Shown piece after piece: positions 1 through 11,902 of a stretch of DNA of 64,000 bases. Location: assembly GCA_022495995.1 (NCBI GenBank), contig JAFEMH010002573.1, positions 1-64,000 on the forward strand. Direction: 5' to 3'. The position numbers and the translations under genes are program-made. The DNA is from Adenophora triphylla var. japonica (taxonomy: Eukaryota > Streptophyta > Magnoliopsida > Asterales > Campanulaceae). The notes beneath the pieces were generated by a model. It was not told where the DNA came from and searched no databases. It saw only the letters and a program-made list of their open reading frames with translations. Position 1 is the stretch's first letter. Every line of letters begins with the position of its first letter.

Positions 1-340
1 TCCTCTTGATTGATGTTTCCTTGTGACAACAATATTTGGAAGACTTGTGAAGAAAGAAGATTACTTTCTTGAGTAGGAATCCTTTTTTTACTAGGATTTG
101 ATTTATTGTTCCCTATAAATACATGTGATAGCCTAGAAACAAATTGTAACATCTGAAAATATTAGAGAGAATATTTTGGCTTGGTAGCGCCTCTGGGACG
201 TAGTCATAGTTGCAACGAACCCAAGTTAACAATTCTTGTGTGTTCCTTTGTGTGTGATTTATTTTTCGTGTGTGTTACATCTTATTATTCCTCCTAGCTC
301 GGTCCGTTTTCCGCTGCGTGGGCGTGATTTTCACAACATG
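1..340 (+). repeat. Partial Copia-like LTR (3' portion)
   Basis: A TATA box (TATAAATA, 114-121) is followed by a leader-like stretch. The stretch 'ttttccgctgcg' lies near the end, and the block closes with CA at about 339-340. A TATA about 225 bp before a CA end and the 'ccgctgcg' stretch are typical of Copia LTR R-U5 regions. No PBS follows and no coding region adjoins, so this is a solo LTR or the 3' LTR of an element to the left of the window. The 5' border is outside the window. Confidence 0.5.
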
Positions 341-1387
341 CAGAGGGGGCATGGCTGAAAGGGACATGAGCCATGTATATGGCTTAGCGCATTAAATGAA
401 ATAGTAGGCACCTGACTGAGCCACATTAAATGCGTGATGGGGGATCCGGCAACTTGCATGTCAGAGCCAGTGAGCTAACTTGCTCAGTAAGGCTTGACAT
501 TAACCGGGAGGCAGGTGAGATAACCGAGAGGCAGGTATGAGCCCGCGGTCAACATCTTGGGCGCGGTCAAAGGTATTTGACGCGGGCACGGATGGAGCGG
601 TCATACCTCCTGCGGGCACCAATCCAGCGGTCAGGATCCCTCCGGTCTTTGAGAAGGATGATGCGGGGAGGAACGCGGTCTTGACCTCAAGGGCCTATCT
701 GTCCGCGGTCTTCCCCTCAGCGGTCTAGGAAATGCCACATCACCGGTTCCTTAGACCAGACCGAGCGTGGGCCCGGTCCAGCAGGTACGGGCTCATCAAT
801 GGCCCCTAGCTCCAAGTGTGATTATTTATGGTCTGAGCGAGGAGCTACTAGTTAAGCTCGGTTGGATCAGACCGCTACTTTGGCGAGCACCAGTGTTGGC
901 GTTTTTCGTTGGTTGTTGCTTTGCCTCCTGTGCTTATAGGCACGTTCGGGAGGCACGGATGGGAGACACGTGGCCCTTGCATGCTATGCCTCCCGGTTAG
1001 CAAGTGGGCCCCTTGGCATATGAAAAGACGGGGTGTGGTACGTACGAGGGGTACGTGTCAGCCATCTAAGAGGGGTAATAAATGCTAACCGGCGGAATTT
1101 TTGAAATTTCAAACGTTTGGAGACGGTTCACGGTTCGAGGAGCGGTTTGTGGGCTAATTATTACGGGTCAAACGGGTTTAACCCGTATTGGTAGGCCTTA
1201 TAAATACCAAACCCTTCTTCCTCAAACCCTTTTACCACCTTCAAGCATTCGAACTGTTTTAGAGAGAGAAATTTCTGCTGCGTACTTGCGTTTCCTTGCT
1301 TCGAATCCACCTTCGATCCATTCTTTCGTAAGTAATTTTGGTTTTTCTTCTTCTTCTTCATCTCTTTCTATTTTTCTGGGTTTCGAG
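341..1387. other. GC-rich region between the Copia LTR and the plus-strand gene; probable 3' LTR of the Tat element (viewed antisense) and promoter of the plus-strand gene
   Basis: The stretch begins TGCAGAGGGGG directly after the CA end of the preceding LTR. It is rich in the words GCGGTC and GCGGGCA, which recur throughout the Tat element to the right. No coding region is credible here. Position between pol plus its antisense gene and foreign DNA is where the 3' LTR of a minus-strand element should lie, but I could not fix the right border or find a target-site duplication. It ends with a TATA box and a 5'UTR-like segment reading towards the plus-strand gene, including a possible 5' splice site (GTAAGT at about 1329). 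Confidence 0.35.
1162..1206 (+). promoter_or_regulatory. Candidate core promoter of the plus-strand extra gene
   Basis: TATAAATA lies at 1199-1206. Just upstream is an inverted repeat ACGGGT-TTA-ACCCGT (1172-1186), with a further ACGGGT core at 1163-1168. A purine-rich leader (gagagagaaa) follows about 60 bp downstream and the first ATG of the gene is at 1388. The arrangement (paired motif, TATA, leader, ATG) is seen in the sequence; promoter function is inferred. Confidence 0.45.
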
Positions 1388-3149
1388 AATGACTACTCGT
1401 GAATTTGGACCCCGCCGTCCCTTAGAGTTAGGAGATGGGAGTACTCCAGATACCTTTGTCGTCTGTAAACGGACAGAGGGGATTTTTAGGAAGGTAGGCC
1501 ATGGTTGGCTTAGGTTATCCCTGGAGTGCTTCCAATATTTTTGTAAAAAATCCCAATGGGGGCCTTTTTTTCCCACCCAGGTTGTGGGAGGCCTAGGACA
1601 AAAGGGTTAAAAAGAACGGAGACGTTTTGGTGTTGGGGAATATAAGTAGGCTAAAAAATTTTGTGATGGGGGTTTTGTGCAGGTTTCCCCACGAGAGAGA
1701 TCAGGCTTTGAACGCTGTTGAACTAGTGAGGAGAGCGATTTGCGACCCCGATGTAATAATTGATTGGGAAAAGTGTGAATTGATGGATCTCAATCAAGTT
1801 AATGAGTAGCGGGCACAAAATCCCGAGGATCTGTCCGATGCCTTGGACGTTCTCCCCCTGAGGACAATTTTTCCTGATGTTGTGCCCAGGGCCCCTAGTG
1901 TGCCTGTGGTCGATTTGAGTAGCAGCGAGGAGCTGGAGCCTCTGAATTTTGAGGTGACCGGAGGCGGGGAGAATGAACCTGAGGTGGCCCACTCAAGGGG
2001 TTCCTCCACTGGTCTCTTTGGCTCCGTGAGCTCGAAGACCGAGGAGGATGACCGCGAGCAGGGAGAACGAATGGCTGCGGGCACAGCCCAGAAGGCAACA
2101 GAAATTTTTGACGCCTTCGAGGATGATTCCGAGGAGGTGGTCCATGCCCGACGTAGAGGCAAGCGGCCAGCTGTTGAGGCAAACCCTGGCCGGGGCCATA
2201 AGAGAAAAGCCAAGGAACCATAGATTGGGAGGAGGAGACTTACACCCTCTACAATGTTGATCCCAATGCCTTCCGTGTCCGCACCCTATGGCACGTTCAG
2301 ATAAAAGATAAGGAAAAACTGCGGCAAGAAACCATAGCAGATGTCCGCGAGGACAACAGGGCCTGCATTTTCTATGGAGCTCAGTTCGAGAATGGCCTTA
2401 GACAGCCCCTGGATCCTTTCTTCTACTTTTTCCTCGATTTCAACAGTTGCATCCCTATGCACCTGACTCCCAATGCCATTAGGGCCCTAGTTTCTTTTAT
2501 CACGGTTTGCAGGGTCTTGGGCTATGAACATTCCCTCTCTGGGCTTTACGCCTACTATCAGAACCAGATCAGCCATGGCGTCCTAAGTTTGAAGGCTAAG
2601 AACTATTCCGCCCGGACCTTCTCTCCCCCTCAAACAAATTTGACCAATGGAATCAGAAGGATATATTGGTCATAGAGTCTAGGTTCGGCTGGCCCTTCTC
2701 CAAACTTTCAAATCCTGTTCCGATGAAGGTGTCCGTCAAGAACTACCCTGACCCTTCTATGTCCGAGGCTCTGCGAGTTGCCCTGGAGACTTATCTGGCC
2801 AAGTACAACAGTGACGGGGTGGAGCCCGTCTACGATGTGGGAGCCATAGTAGAGTGTGAGCCCCTACTGATCTACTCAGGGGTGGCTCCTCAAATAGAGG
2901 GTGCCCCTTATGCCCCTAGAGTAGAGATAGATCCCCAGCCTCGTGACCCCGACTGGAGGTTGCATGAGTTCTATCAATTTAAGGCTGAGTGTCAAACTTG
3001 CATGCTGGGTGCTGAATGCGAGCCTCCAGAAATAATTGGTCTCTATTCTTTTTGAGAACTGCACTTTTTCCTTGCTTTTGATTTTTTGAACTGTCCTTAA
3101 CCAATTTCTGTTTTCTTTCAGAGTAGACCCCGAAGAGTATAACTTCTAA
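1388..3149 (+). pseudogene. Extra ORF A of the Tat element: 'putative gypsy-type transposon' domain protein, broken
   Basis: Pieces in different frames form one degenerate protein. An N-terminal part starts at 1388 (MTTREFG). An acidic, Lys/Arg-rich linker covers 1627-2223 with an in-frame TAG at 1807-1809. A globular part (2225-3055) contains the phrases FFLDFN, MHLTPNAIRALVSFI and LGYEHSLSGLYAYY. These resemble the plant 'putative gypsy type transposon' family (Pfam Transposase_28), known as an accessory ORF of Tat-group elements. There are frameshifts near 2223 and 2640. A polypyrimidine-CAG splice acceptor ends at 3121, after which the frame runs to a TAA at 3147-3149 that overlaps the ATG of the next ORF. 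The gene lies downstream of pol and on the opposite strand from it, as described for Grande/Retand-type elements. The function is unknown. Confidence 0.55.
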
Positions 3150-4841
3150 TGGCCCCACTGAGCGCCAAAGAATTGAAGGCCCGAAATCAACGTGCACAGA
3201 AAGAAGCTGCCACGAAGAGGCAGACTGCCTTGGGAGCGGCCCCGGGCAAGGAACCTAATTTGCCTGTGGCCAACAGGAAAGATGGTAACACTTTGGCCGG
3301 GTCCAAAGTGGTCCTCACTAAGGACCTGCCTCCACCCCCGAAGGGTCCTCCCCCCGCCAATGCTATCCGCTCTAGCTCCCCTGGCCGCACCATCTCCTCC
3401 GGGCACAACATAGAGCCCAGGAAGAGGATTGAGAGAGAAGGAGATTTGGGGCACCGGGCCTCTAAGCTCCAGAAAGTTGGGGATACACCTCTCCGGACTA
3501 CCACTGCCCCTGCTACGATCTCCTCTACTGCTCCCCTCGTAGGGGGCACAATCTGCTCAGTCTCCTATCCGGTGGCCCCCCTGACTACTCGCGAGGAGAC
3601 ACTGGCCGTCAGAAAAAGGCTATCTGATGTACTCGCTGTTACTGGGGTGGACATCTATGCCCGGAATGCCAACAATTCCTCCGTGGGGATCGGCCTTGTC
3701 AACCGTCTCTACTCCCCGGACTTCTACAAAAATGTAGTTGCCCAAGAGAATGCCTCTGCCCTGGTGGGGGATATATGCCTTGCCCTTACTGAGGTTTGGA
3801 CTTGTCTTTCTTTGTAATCTCATGCTTTGAATTTTGCGAACCTTTTCTAACTCTCTCTCCCCGCAGGCGGGCAATAAAGTGTTGAGGCTGCGGGAGTGCT
3901 GCGATGGCCTGTCCGCTGATCTTGATGCCAACACAAAAGCTCGGGCGGGCAAGCTCCGCGAGCTGGAGCAGGCGCATGAGAGGGTCCAGACCTTGAAATC
4001 TCTCCTGGATGAAAAGGAGAAGGCCTTCTCCCAGAAGGAGGCTGATTTGAAGGATTTCTCCGACCGGCTGGCCGTGGTGGAGAAGGACTTGGAGAAAACC
4101 AAGGGCCAGCGAGACAAGCTCCACGGGCACAAGGCCGAGTGGGAGCCTCTAAACGCTGAGCTCACGACCAAGTTGGAGGCCACTAAAAAATAGGTACTGG
4201 AGGCCAAGGTGGATGAGCTGTCTGAGCAGCTGCTCCCATATAAGCGGCTGGAGGTGGAGGGGGAGACTGCGCTGCAGGTTGCCCGTAGGGAGGCCGTGGA
4301 GGAGTTTAAGAACTCCGAGGAGTCCAAGACCCTTCTGGCCGCTGAAGGAGGTGCACAATATGAGGCTGCCTGAAGGATGCAGCTACGCAACGTTACTGCC
4401 ACGGGCAGATATTCAGCTCATCAGTTGGCCATAATAGGCTCCTTGGTGGCTACTGATGCTGTGTGTCTCCTCGGGCACGCACTAGTTCCCCTTTCCGAAG
4501 AGGAGGTCAAGGGTTTAGAGCTGGCCAAAGCGGCCTCCTTGCCTCCAGTGGATGAAGTTACGGCCACAGATCTGATCGGTGAAGTGGATGGCCTCAGATT
4601 TGGGGACGAGGATATGTCCTACGAGGATGCCATTGCCCGTGTCCTTCCCAACGGACCGGCCATTGGTGATATTTTTCCTCCGCGGGCAGCCCCTACTCCG
4701 GTCTCCACTGAGCCCTCCTTTGATCCTATTCATGAGCTGCTCGTGACCAGCCTTCCTTCTCCAACCCCGACCTCAGAAGCGGGTACAGGGGGTGCGGCCA
4801 CAGATATGGTCACTGATGCCCCCAGTACCAAGCTCCTTTAG
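3149..4841 (+). pseudogene. Extra ORF B of the Tat element: coiled-coil protein with one intron
   Basis: It starts MAPLSAKELKARNQ at 3149. The first exon (to 3793, 215 codons) is open; the part to about 3540 is basic and Pro-rich. A canonical GT-AG intron (3794-3866, 73 bp, acceptor ctctctccccgcag) sits exactly between codons, so splicing keeps the frame. The second exon encodes a strong coiled coil (heptads through LRELEQAHERVQTLKSLL and onwards). It is interrupted in frame by TAG (4191-4193) and TGA (4369-4371), and then runs on to the TAG at 4839-4841. The ATG overlaps the stop of ORF A (TAATG). Family knowledge: Tat elements often carry such an antisense, coiled-coil-rich ORF of unknown role. 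The clean intron phase suggests that this gene was once expressed from its own plus-strand promoter. Confidence 0.6.
3794..3866 (+). other. Intron in extra ORF B
   Basis: The donor GAG|GTTTGG and the acceptor (a pyrimidine tract, then CCCCGCAG|G) flank 73 bp that contain stop codons in the reading frame. Removing them joins two open frames in phase 0. This is the best evidence that the plus-strand gene is a genuine spliced transcription unit rather than a chance antisense ORF. Confidence 0.65.
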
Positions 4842-5690
4842 CTTAGGATTTTTGCTTTCTTTTTATGTAATAGATCAATAGGACTTTGTAAATTTTATCT
4901 ATTAATGGAAACATTTTTCTCAACTATTCTCTTAATTGCTTTGTCTTTGTAGGCTGTTTTGAGTGTTGGCAATATTTGAGTACCTTAGTACTTGCATTTT
5001 TGCTTTTCCTTTTTCCAGCGTTTTTGACTAACAATTAAATTTTATACTCTCCTTCTGCGGTTAGAGGCTTAGTAGGCCTTGTGCCCGCGTTTTTTGAGTT
5101 TTCTTAACTCTTTATTCAAAACCTCTTGGGTTTTTTGTGAGAGTCAGCCATATTTCTCTATGACCGCGTTTGTTAGGCCTTGTGGCAAACTTTGAGGCCT
5201 TAACCCCGTTTGTCTGTTTGGCTTTGTTAAACTCTTTTGATCACTCCCATCCATTTACACTTATTTTACGACCTTGCGAGTCCTTGTGTAGGCAAAAAGC
5301 AGCCAAGGCAAGCTACTTTCATAGGGCATGTATAGTGTGGCCGTGAGGCGATAGTCTACACAACAGTAGATAGGAGCATATTTAGCATAGTGGCCCTTTA
5401 ACCTACTGGCATCTGTATCCACTATTGGTGGTTCACGCGATTTGACCCTTTATTCAAAACTTCTTGAGTTTTTTGTGAGGGTCTTGTGGCGATCATGTAA
5501 GCGGGCTCATATGTTGGCCTTTGTCACATACAGACATGTGAGTAACGGCCCTAACGAGGGCCTTCAAGCACTTAGTGGGTTCGGGCTTTGGCCTTTGTCC
5601 CCACTTGCATCTATATCCCCTTTTTCTTGGTGGTGTCAGGCGGGCAGTACAGAGTATCCTTCCCGCGATCGAGTACGGGCGTAATGGCCT
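4842..5690. repeat. Noncoding region of the Tat element with diverged direct repeats
   Basis: No gene is visible. Two diverged copies of one unit can be aligned at about 5097-5430 and 5440-5690: both have tttattcaaaac(c/t)tcttg, then ttttttgtgag, then a 'ctactggcatct' or similar block. A third copy of the end of the unit (agtagataggag...ttggccc) reappears at 7380-7435, beyond the solo LTR, so the LTR was inserted into this repeat tract. AT-rich signals just after 4841 could serve polyadenylation of the plus-strand gene. Confidence 0.45.
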
Positions 5691-7380
5691 TTGTACACAT
5701 ATAGTGGTAGGCTTAGTCGCACACCTACTAAATTAAACCGGGACTCGGCCACAAGAATGTAGCAAAGGTAAGTCCAGGGTCGAACCACTGAAGAACGGTT
5801 ATTGATTACGAACTAGTCACACACAAATGGGGGGTTTGTTTGTTGATGAATTAATTCCTAAAAACAAAAATTAAACTAACTAAGAGTAAAAACAATAATT
5901 TAGAAACACTTTAGATTTGATTCCGTCCCCACCTAATTAGCCAATTATCATTGATATCTCTTTTCACTGCCACCCTGTTCACCTGATCACAAGATCTGTT
6001 TCAATCTCTGTTTCTTCTTTCAGAATAGTTACTAGCAGTGGCACACTCACTAGAAACCCTAATTAATAAATTAATCTAACTGGCACAGTCTAGATCGCAG
6101 AATTAATTGATGAACGGTTTAAGAAACTAAGATCAAGAATGCTTTCTATGATTATTTCACACAGATAATCATCTAATTTTACCCACTTCACAATTTACCA
6201 TGATACATGCATAAATCGTAAAGATGCTACTCATGAAATTTCTACACTGGCACAGTCATAGAAAATTCTAGCAAAGATTCATAAAAAGAACTAGTGAATT
6301 GGCCAAATCCACAAACCCTAGTTATAAATCTAAAATAAGCACAAGTAAAATTATGAACAGGGATAAACATATTGAAAAGAAAATACCTCAAATTGATTAA
6401 TAGGGGTTCAAGAAATCAAATCCAAAGCAAATAGTTTAAGCTTCCATGGATGAATTCGAATCTCTCTAGGAAAAAAAAATAAAACTCTAGATAACCTAAA
6501 AAATATTGTTCACAGGAGTCTTTAAACTCCTCCATCCAATAATACTAAAACAACTCATAATAAAAAGAAAAAAATGAAAAAGAAAATAAAACCAATCAAT
6601 TTCTCTGGTCAACTCCTTTTCTCGGTCAAAGCACCGCCTAGGTCTTCCTACCAGCATTGGAATTCACCTGATAAGGAATACTCCCTCCGTCCCATCCGAA
6701 TTTGGACAAATTTCCTTTTTGGGCGTCCCATCCGAATTTGGACAACCCAAAAAGGAAAGTTTATAATAATAAAAAAATGGGCATACCCCACTCACTCATT
6801 AACTCCACTCATTCTCCACCATACAATTTATTCAACCAACCACTATTAACTCCACTCATTCTCTCTCTCCATTTTCTACCACACATTTTTATTATCTTAT
6901 TGTTATTTCTTAATCTCCGTGTAAAATAACTTTGTCCAAATTCGGGTGGGACGGAGGGAGTATTAAGTTTCCTTATTTTATTATTGATTTCTTTGTCACT
7001 TTTGTCCTTTGGTCCCTGAACTTTCCAAATTTACAGAACGATCCTCAGCTTCATAAACTTGACTTTTTCGACTTGACTTTTGACTTGCTTCGGGTTTTCT
7101 TTGGTTGACTTTGTCTTGACTTTATTGACTTCCATGGGTGCATAACTGATGATCTTTAGCTTCTTTGAGAACCAAAAAACGATTACAAAATAAACTCTCT
7201 AAATTTCTCTCAAATTACATGGTTTCTCTCATAATCCTCACAATACATAAAATCACTCAAAATACATCAAACATATACTAAATACATGGAAATATGGAAA
7301 CATAAGAACGGAAAACATAGGAATTACATAGTAAAAATCCGTCCTATCACTTGCGAATCTCAATGGATCTTTGCGCATCA
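5690..7380 (-). mobile_element. Insertion interpreted as an Athila-type solo LTR (borders approximate)
   Basis: The stretch opens TGTACACATA and closes GCGCATCA. It interrupts the repeat tract of the Tat element, whose sequence resumes at 7381. Read on the minus strand, its last 120 bp contain CAGTGGTTCGACC (5778-5790), the same kind of block found near the 3' ends of the Athila LTRs at 25921 and 19950. No internal domain or second LTR is present. I could not find a matching 5 bp duplication, so the exact ends, and the solo-LTR reading itself, are inferred. Confidence 0.4.
6681..6960. mobile_element. Stowaway-like MITE
   Basis: This is a 280 bp element with terminal inverted repeats CTCCCTCCGTCCCA... 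and ...TGGGACGGAGGGAG, flanked on both sides by TA (6679-6680 and 6961-6962). The TIR sequence, size and TA duplication are those of Stowaway (Tc1/mariner-related) MITEs. It lies inside the solo LTR. Confidence 0.85.
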
Positions 7381-7523
7381 GTAGATAGGAGCTCATATGT
7401 TGGCCCTTGAACCCACTGGCATCCGCTTGCGGGCATCCACTCTAGCTTTTGAGGCTGGTGGGAATAAAGTTACAACAGTTTGCACCAAAATTTGATGGTA
7501 ACTTCATACTTATATATAGGGGT

Positions 7524-8375
7524 CTATACTCCCTCATATGGACCCTCCCATTTCGGGGAGAGCTTGTTGAAACCAGGTTGGGTCCCTTGGACCTCCACAT
7601 TTCTGAGTACCCAATATCCAACTGAAAAACTCCTCCTATTTACTCTTTTATCGTGGTGCTTCTTCGCCTTCTGCTTGTAGTTCACCATTTTTTCATTTGC
7701 CCGCATTCTCTTTCCTTCGAGATCGTCTAGGTCACACCTTCTGTTTGCCTCGTTTTGAGACTCATCGAAGTACGTGACTCTGTACGAGGGTAGGGCTACC
7801 TCAACTGGAGCCTTTGCCTCTGACCCATACGTGAGCGAGAAAGGAGTTTCTCCTATAGAATTTCTTATTGTGGTGCGGACAACCCACAATGCGGTCTGGA
7901 GCTCGTCCAACCATCGTCCTCCTCGTCCCTTCAAGTTTTTCTTTAGGGCTGTCAGGACTAGCTTGTTTGCGGCCTCAGCTTGGCCATTTCCCTGAGGATA
8001 AGCAACTGCGGACTGACGGTGTTTCACCTTCATTCTCACACATTCAGCAGTGAATTTTGCAGAGAATTGGGTGCCATTGTTCGAAATTATTGCTCGTGGA
8101 ACCCCAGATCGGCAATAGATGTGATCATGGACAAAATTGATGGTATTTTCCTCGGAGATTGTGGCTAAGCCCTTGGCTTCCGTCCACTTGGTAAAATAAT
8201 CCACGGCCACAATGGCATACTTAATGCTTCCTCGAGCAGTTGGGAATGGTCCAATGAGATCAATCCTCCATGTATCAAACGGCCACGATGGTACAACCAA
8301 AGTTTGATCTGTTGATGGTAGTCTAGGGATGTCCGCGAATTTCTGGCACTTATCACACTTTCTCACATATTCCTA
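7524..8375 (-). pseudogene. Tat-lineage integrase, broken
   Basis: The zinc-binding HHCC part is split. Its His residues lie in the preceding ORF (the HEGVCGGHPG region), then an in-frame TAG (8373-8375) is followed by the Cys pair VRKCDKCQ. The catalytic core shows the first Asp (WRIDLIGPF) and the Glu (GNGQAEAAN). The second catalytic Asp is replaced by Asn: the usual S-D-N-G reads S-N-N-G at about 8090. The C-terminal part (KLSPKWEGPY) stops early at 7524, just before the usual end of the domain. The element cannot supply active integrase. The Asp-to-Asn change is a G-to-A transition of the kind expected from deamination of methylated cytosine on the other strand. Confidence 0.85.
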
Positions 8376-9833
8376 CGCATCTCTTCTCATTGTAGGCCAA
8401 AAGAATCCTTGGAATTTGATTTTGTCTGAGAGAGTGCGAGCACCTGGATGTCCGCCACAAACTCCTTCATGAACCTCATAGAGTAAGTTGGTGACCATGT
8501 GAGTTTTGACACATCTTAGCAAAGGCTTGGTGAATGATCGTCGAAAAAGCACCCCATCGAGGACGAGGTATTTCGCGGACACCGTTCTAATGGTTCTAGC
8601 CCTTGCTGGATCTTCAGGGAGGGTTTGCTTCTCGATGTAATCCTTGATCTCATCTACCCAGTCCCTTACTTGATCCTCAATATTGCTTATCTGAATTGGA
8701 TCTATAGCAGGTCTCTCCGTGAATTCTATCTGGCAATATGTCTCTAAGTCTATGATTTCTTGATCGGTTATTCTGGAGAGGAGGTCAGCCTCCACGTTAT
8801 CCTCTCTCATGACTTGGTTCAGCTCATAGTAGGTGAAATTTTTGATGAGGGTCTTTGCAAGACCGCAGTACTGAGTTAGCACTGGGTTGATTGTATCATA
8901 CTCCCCCCTAATTTGATTTACTATGAGCTGAGAGTCACTTTTGATCTCAATATTCTGAACTCCCAAGTCTCTTGCCAATTCCATGCCCGCTATAATCGCC
9001 TCATACTCAGCCTGATTATTTGATGCCTCGAACTTGAATCTCAAGGCTCTTTTGAATTTCTCCCCGCAGGGTGCGATCAGGAGTATGCCCGCTCCACTTA
9101 TTAATTTGCTCGCAGAGCCGTCCACAAATAAAGTCCACACTTCTTCTGGACGCTCCTTTGGCTGTATAATTTCAGTGCTTGAGCTATCTGGGGCTTCCTC
9201 TGATTCTGCCCGCTTTCTTTTTCCAAGGTTGCTGTCCGCCAATTTAAATGATGATTCTACCACAAAATTAACTAAGGCCTGCGCTTTGATTGTCTTTCTC
9301 GGGGAGTATGTGATCTGGAACTCAGTGAGTTCTATAGACCAAGCTAGCATTCTTCCCGAGGACTCTGGTTTGTGTAAAACCTTTCTAAGCGGGGCCTCAG
9401 TGAGTACAGTAATAGGGTGAGCAGAAAAGTAGGCTCTTAATTTTCGAGCAGATACAAGCAAGGCGTAAGCTAACTTCTCTATATTTAAATAAGGCTCCTC
9501 TACGGCGGACAAATCCTTAGATACATAATAAACTGGTTTTTGGGAGTTATTATCCTCCCTTACAAGAACGGCACTCTTGCCCGGATCGATGCTTGCTAAA
9601 AACAGAAAAAGTTCTTCCACGAGCACCGGGCTGCTGAGTAGAGGTGGTTGCCCGAGATATGTCTTGACTTCTTCAAAAGCTTGATGGCATTCATGACTCC
9701 ATGCAAATTCGTCAGCTCTCTTCCCCCCCCCTTTAGAGTTTTGAAGAAGGGAAGGCATTTCTCTGCTGACCGCGAGATGAAGCGGCCAAATGCGGTGATG
9801 CGACCATTGAGTTTCTGTACATCCTTTACGCAA
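8373..9833 (-). pseudogene. Tat-lineage RNase H, second (archaeal-type) RNase H and start of integrase
   Basis: The segment begins with the end of the RT connection. An RT-associated RNase H follows (DPGKSAVL, YYVSKDLSAVE, EKLAYALLVSARKLRAYF). After a linker comes a second RNase H (WTLFVDGSAS, NNQAEYEAIIAG, IKSDSQLIVNQI, EADLLSR) with its acidic residues in place. The tandem second RNase H is diagnostic of the Tat clade of plant Ty3/Gypsy elements. The frame differs from the upstream RT because of a slip at a run of nine C (9723-9731). The first half of the integrase zinc finger is at the end. Confidence 0.9.
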
Positions 9834-11902
9834 GCAGGAGGTTTCATGTCCAACATCGCTTGGAATTTTTCGGGATTAGCCTCTATTCCTCGCTGGTTGA
9901 CCATGAATCCAAGGAACTTGCCCGCCTTTACCCCAAAGGCACATTTTAGGGGATTTAGTTTCATGTTATTGCGGCGCAAGTTTTGGAAGGTTTCCTCTAC
10001 GTCGAGCTCGTGGGAGTTTTACTTTGTTTTTATAACCATGTCATCAATGTAGGCCTCAAGGTTTCTGCCCAGTTGGTTTTTGAAGACAAGATTGACCATT
10101 CGCTGATAAGTGGCTCCTGCATTTTTTAGCCCGAAGGGCATCATAGTGTAACAGTAAGTCTTGCCCGCAGCGATGAAAGCTACGGAGCGGACATCTTCAG
10201 GAGCCATCTGGATCTGATGGTAGCCGGAGTGTGCATCAATGAAGCTCAATACTCTGTGACCGGCTATTAAGTCCACCAATCTGTCTATGCGAGGAAGAGG
10301 GAAGCAGTCTTTGGGGCATGCCTTGTTGAGATCAGTGAAATCAACACACATCCTCCACTTGTCGTTGGACTTTTTGACCATTACTACATTTGCTAGCCAT
10401 TTGGGGTAGGAAATCTCCTTTATTATCCCTGCTTTGAGCAATTTCTCCACCTCTTCCTTGATCGCGATCTCTTTCTCCGGGGAGAAGTACCTTGATTTTT
10501 GGTGAATGTTCTTGAAGGATGGGTCATCATTTATTTTATGGAGGATCACGTCCTCGCTGATTCCCTGCATATCTTCCACCCTCCAAGCGAACATATCACA
10601 ATTTGCTCGAAGGAACTCAATGAGGATCCTTCTCTCCTCGTGGTGAATTTCCAGCCCGACCTTAACAGTTTGCTCGGGGAAGTGGAAGTTGATAACCACC
10701 TCCTCGAGCTCGTCGTTAGGTTGAAGGTCGCTGATTTCACGATTATGCAAGGAGTCAATGACAATAGTTGGGGGGTTGACCTGGGCTCCGGTCAGCGCTG
10801 CCATGGAATATATGACCTCGCGGTCAATCTTTCCCTCAATTCCCCGATCAATGTACCCTCCCTCAGTAGGGTCCAACTGTTTTGATTTTCTGCTCGTCTT
10901 GAGCTCCACCTTAGTGGTATGGAAAGAAAGCATGCCAATAGAAATGGGAGCCAGAATAAGCTCAAGGGCTTTCCCTTTTTTCGGTTTGTCCTCACCCTCT
11001 TTCTGCGGGCAGGAGGTCTGGCCTTTACTAGCTTTTCTTTTCTCCTCCAGTGCTCGGAGGAATCTCTCGGGCTGGTTCTTGATGGTAGCAACCCCGCCCG
11101 GGGTGTTAAATTTCACCCTTTGGTGGGGAACGGAAGCAACTATTCCCAATTCGGCCTGAGCAGTTACGCCGAGAATGACATTGTATTGGGAAGGAAGATC
11201 GACCACCATGATAGTAATTTTGGCCGTCTTCTGCATGGGTTTTTCCCCAATAGTTACTTCAAACACAATCGTCCCCTTTACTCCAACGGCGTGATTGGTG
11301 AACCCCTCCAGCATGCCCGCATAAGGAGTCAGGTTAGCCTCGGTCATTCTCATGCTTACCAACGTGTGGTAGTAGAGTATATCCCTGGCCGCGCCTGTAT
11401 CAATCAAAACCCGGTGTATGTTGGCTCGATTAATTTTCATTGGAAGAGTTAGGGGCTGAGTAGAGTGGAATAGGGAGGAGGCAAGCTCACTCTTTTTGAA
11501 CCCTATTTCCTGCTCTTCCTCAGGAGCCATTGGGGGAATTAAGAAAACCTTCTCCAGTGTTCGAATCTGAATGGAGAGCTGTTTGTTGGAGGGAGGCTCC
11601 TCGCCAATGAAATTAATGTCATAATCCCCCAAATCGTCATCGTAATTGTCTCTCTCATTCCTTTCGGGGCCACGCGTGTTTCGTGCCCGCTGTTGATTAT
11701 TGTTATTGGGGGCATTGTTGTTTCCCTTAACCCATTTTGTTAGCTCCCCGTCATTGATTTTTTGTTGAATAATTCGCTTCAACCGGAAGCAGTCCTCAGT
11801 GCCGTGACCGTGGTCATTGTGATATTCGCAGAACTTGGCCCTACTCCTCTCATTTGGCTTCCGGATCATAGGAGGAGGGGGAGGAAATTCTGAGGCTCTC
11901 AT
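9596..11902 (-). pseudogene. Tat-lineage gag C-terminus, protease and reverse transcriptase
   Basis: The order is as follows. The gag zinc-finger-like end is FCEYHNDHGHGTEDC. The aspartic protease carries VLIDTGAARD. Reverse transcriptase motifs include RMCVDFTDLNKACPKD, FIDAHSGYHQI, MPFGLKNAGATYQR and the active site AYIDDMV. An in-frame TAA (10019-10021) follows the active site by six codons. The frame then continues through KCAFGVKAGKFLGFMV before the slip at 9723-9731. All active-site Asp residues of RT and PR are present, so stops and frameshifts, not loss of motifs, inactivate this part. The frame joins gag by a one-base shift near 11925. Confidence 0.9.

Noticed and set aside
341..360. 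GCAGAGGGGGCATGG as a plus-strand polypurine tract and LTR start
   Set aside because: It would belong to an element entirely to the left, but the sequence to the left is an LTR end, not an internal region. The G run is better explained as the edge of the antisense-oriented LTR.
3620..4402. 260-codon minus-strand ORF over extra ORF B
   Set aside because: A Ser/Ala/Leu-rich mirror of the coiled-coil coding strand; the plus strand has the intron with matching phase.
9034..11452. Plus-strand ORFs over the Tat pol (for example 9034-9420, 10919-11452)
   Set aside because: They are shadows of the minus-strand RT/RNase H/protease, which carry clear family motifs.
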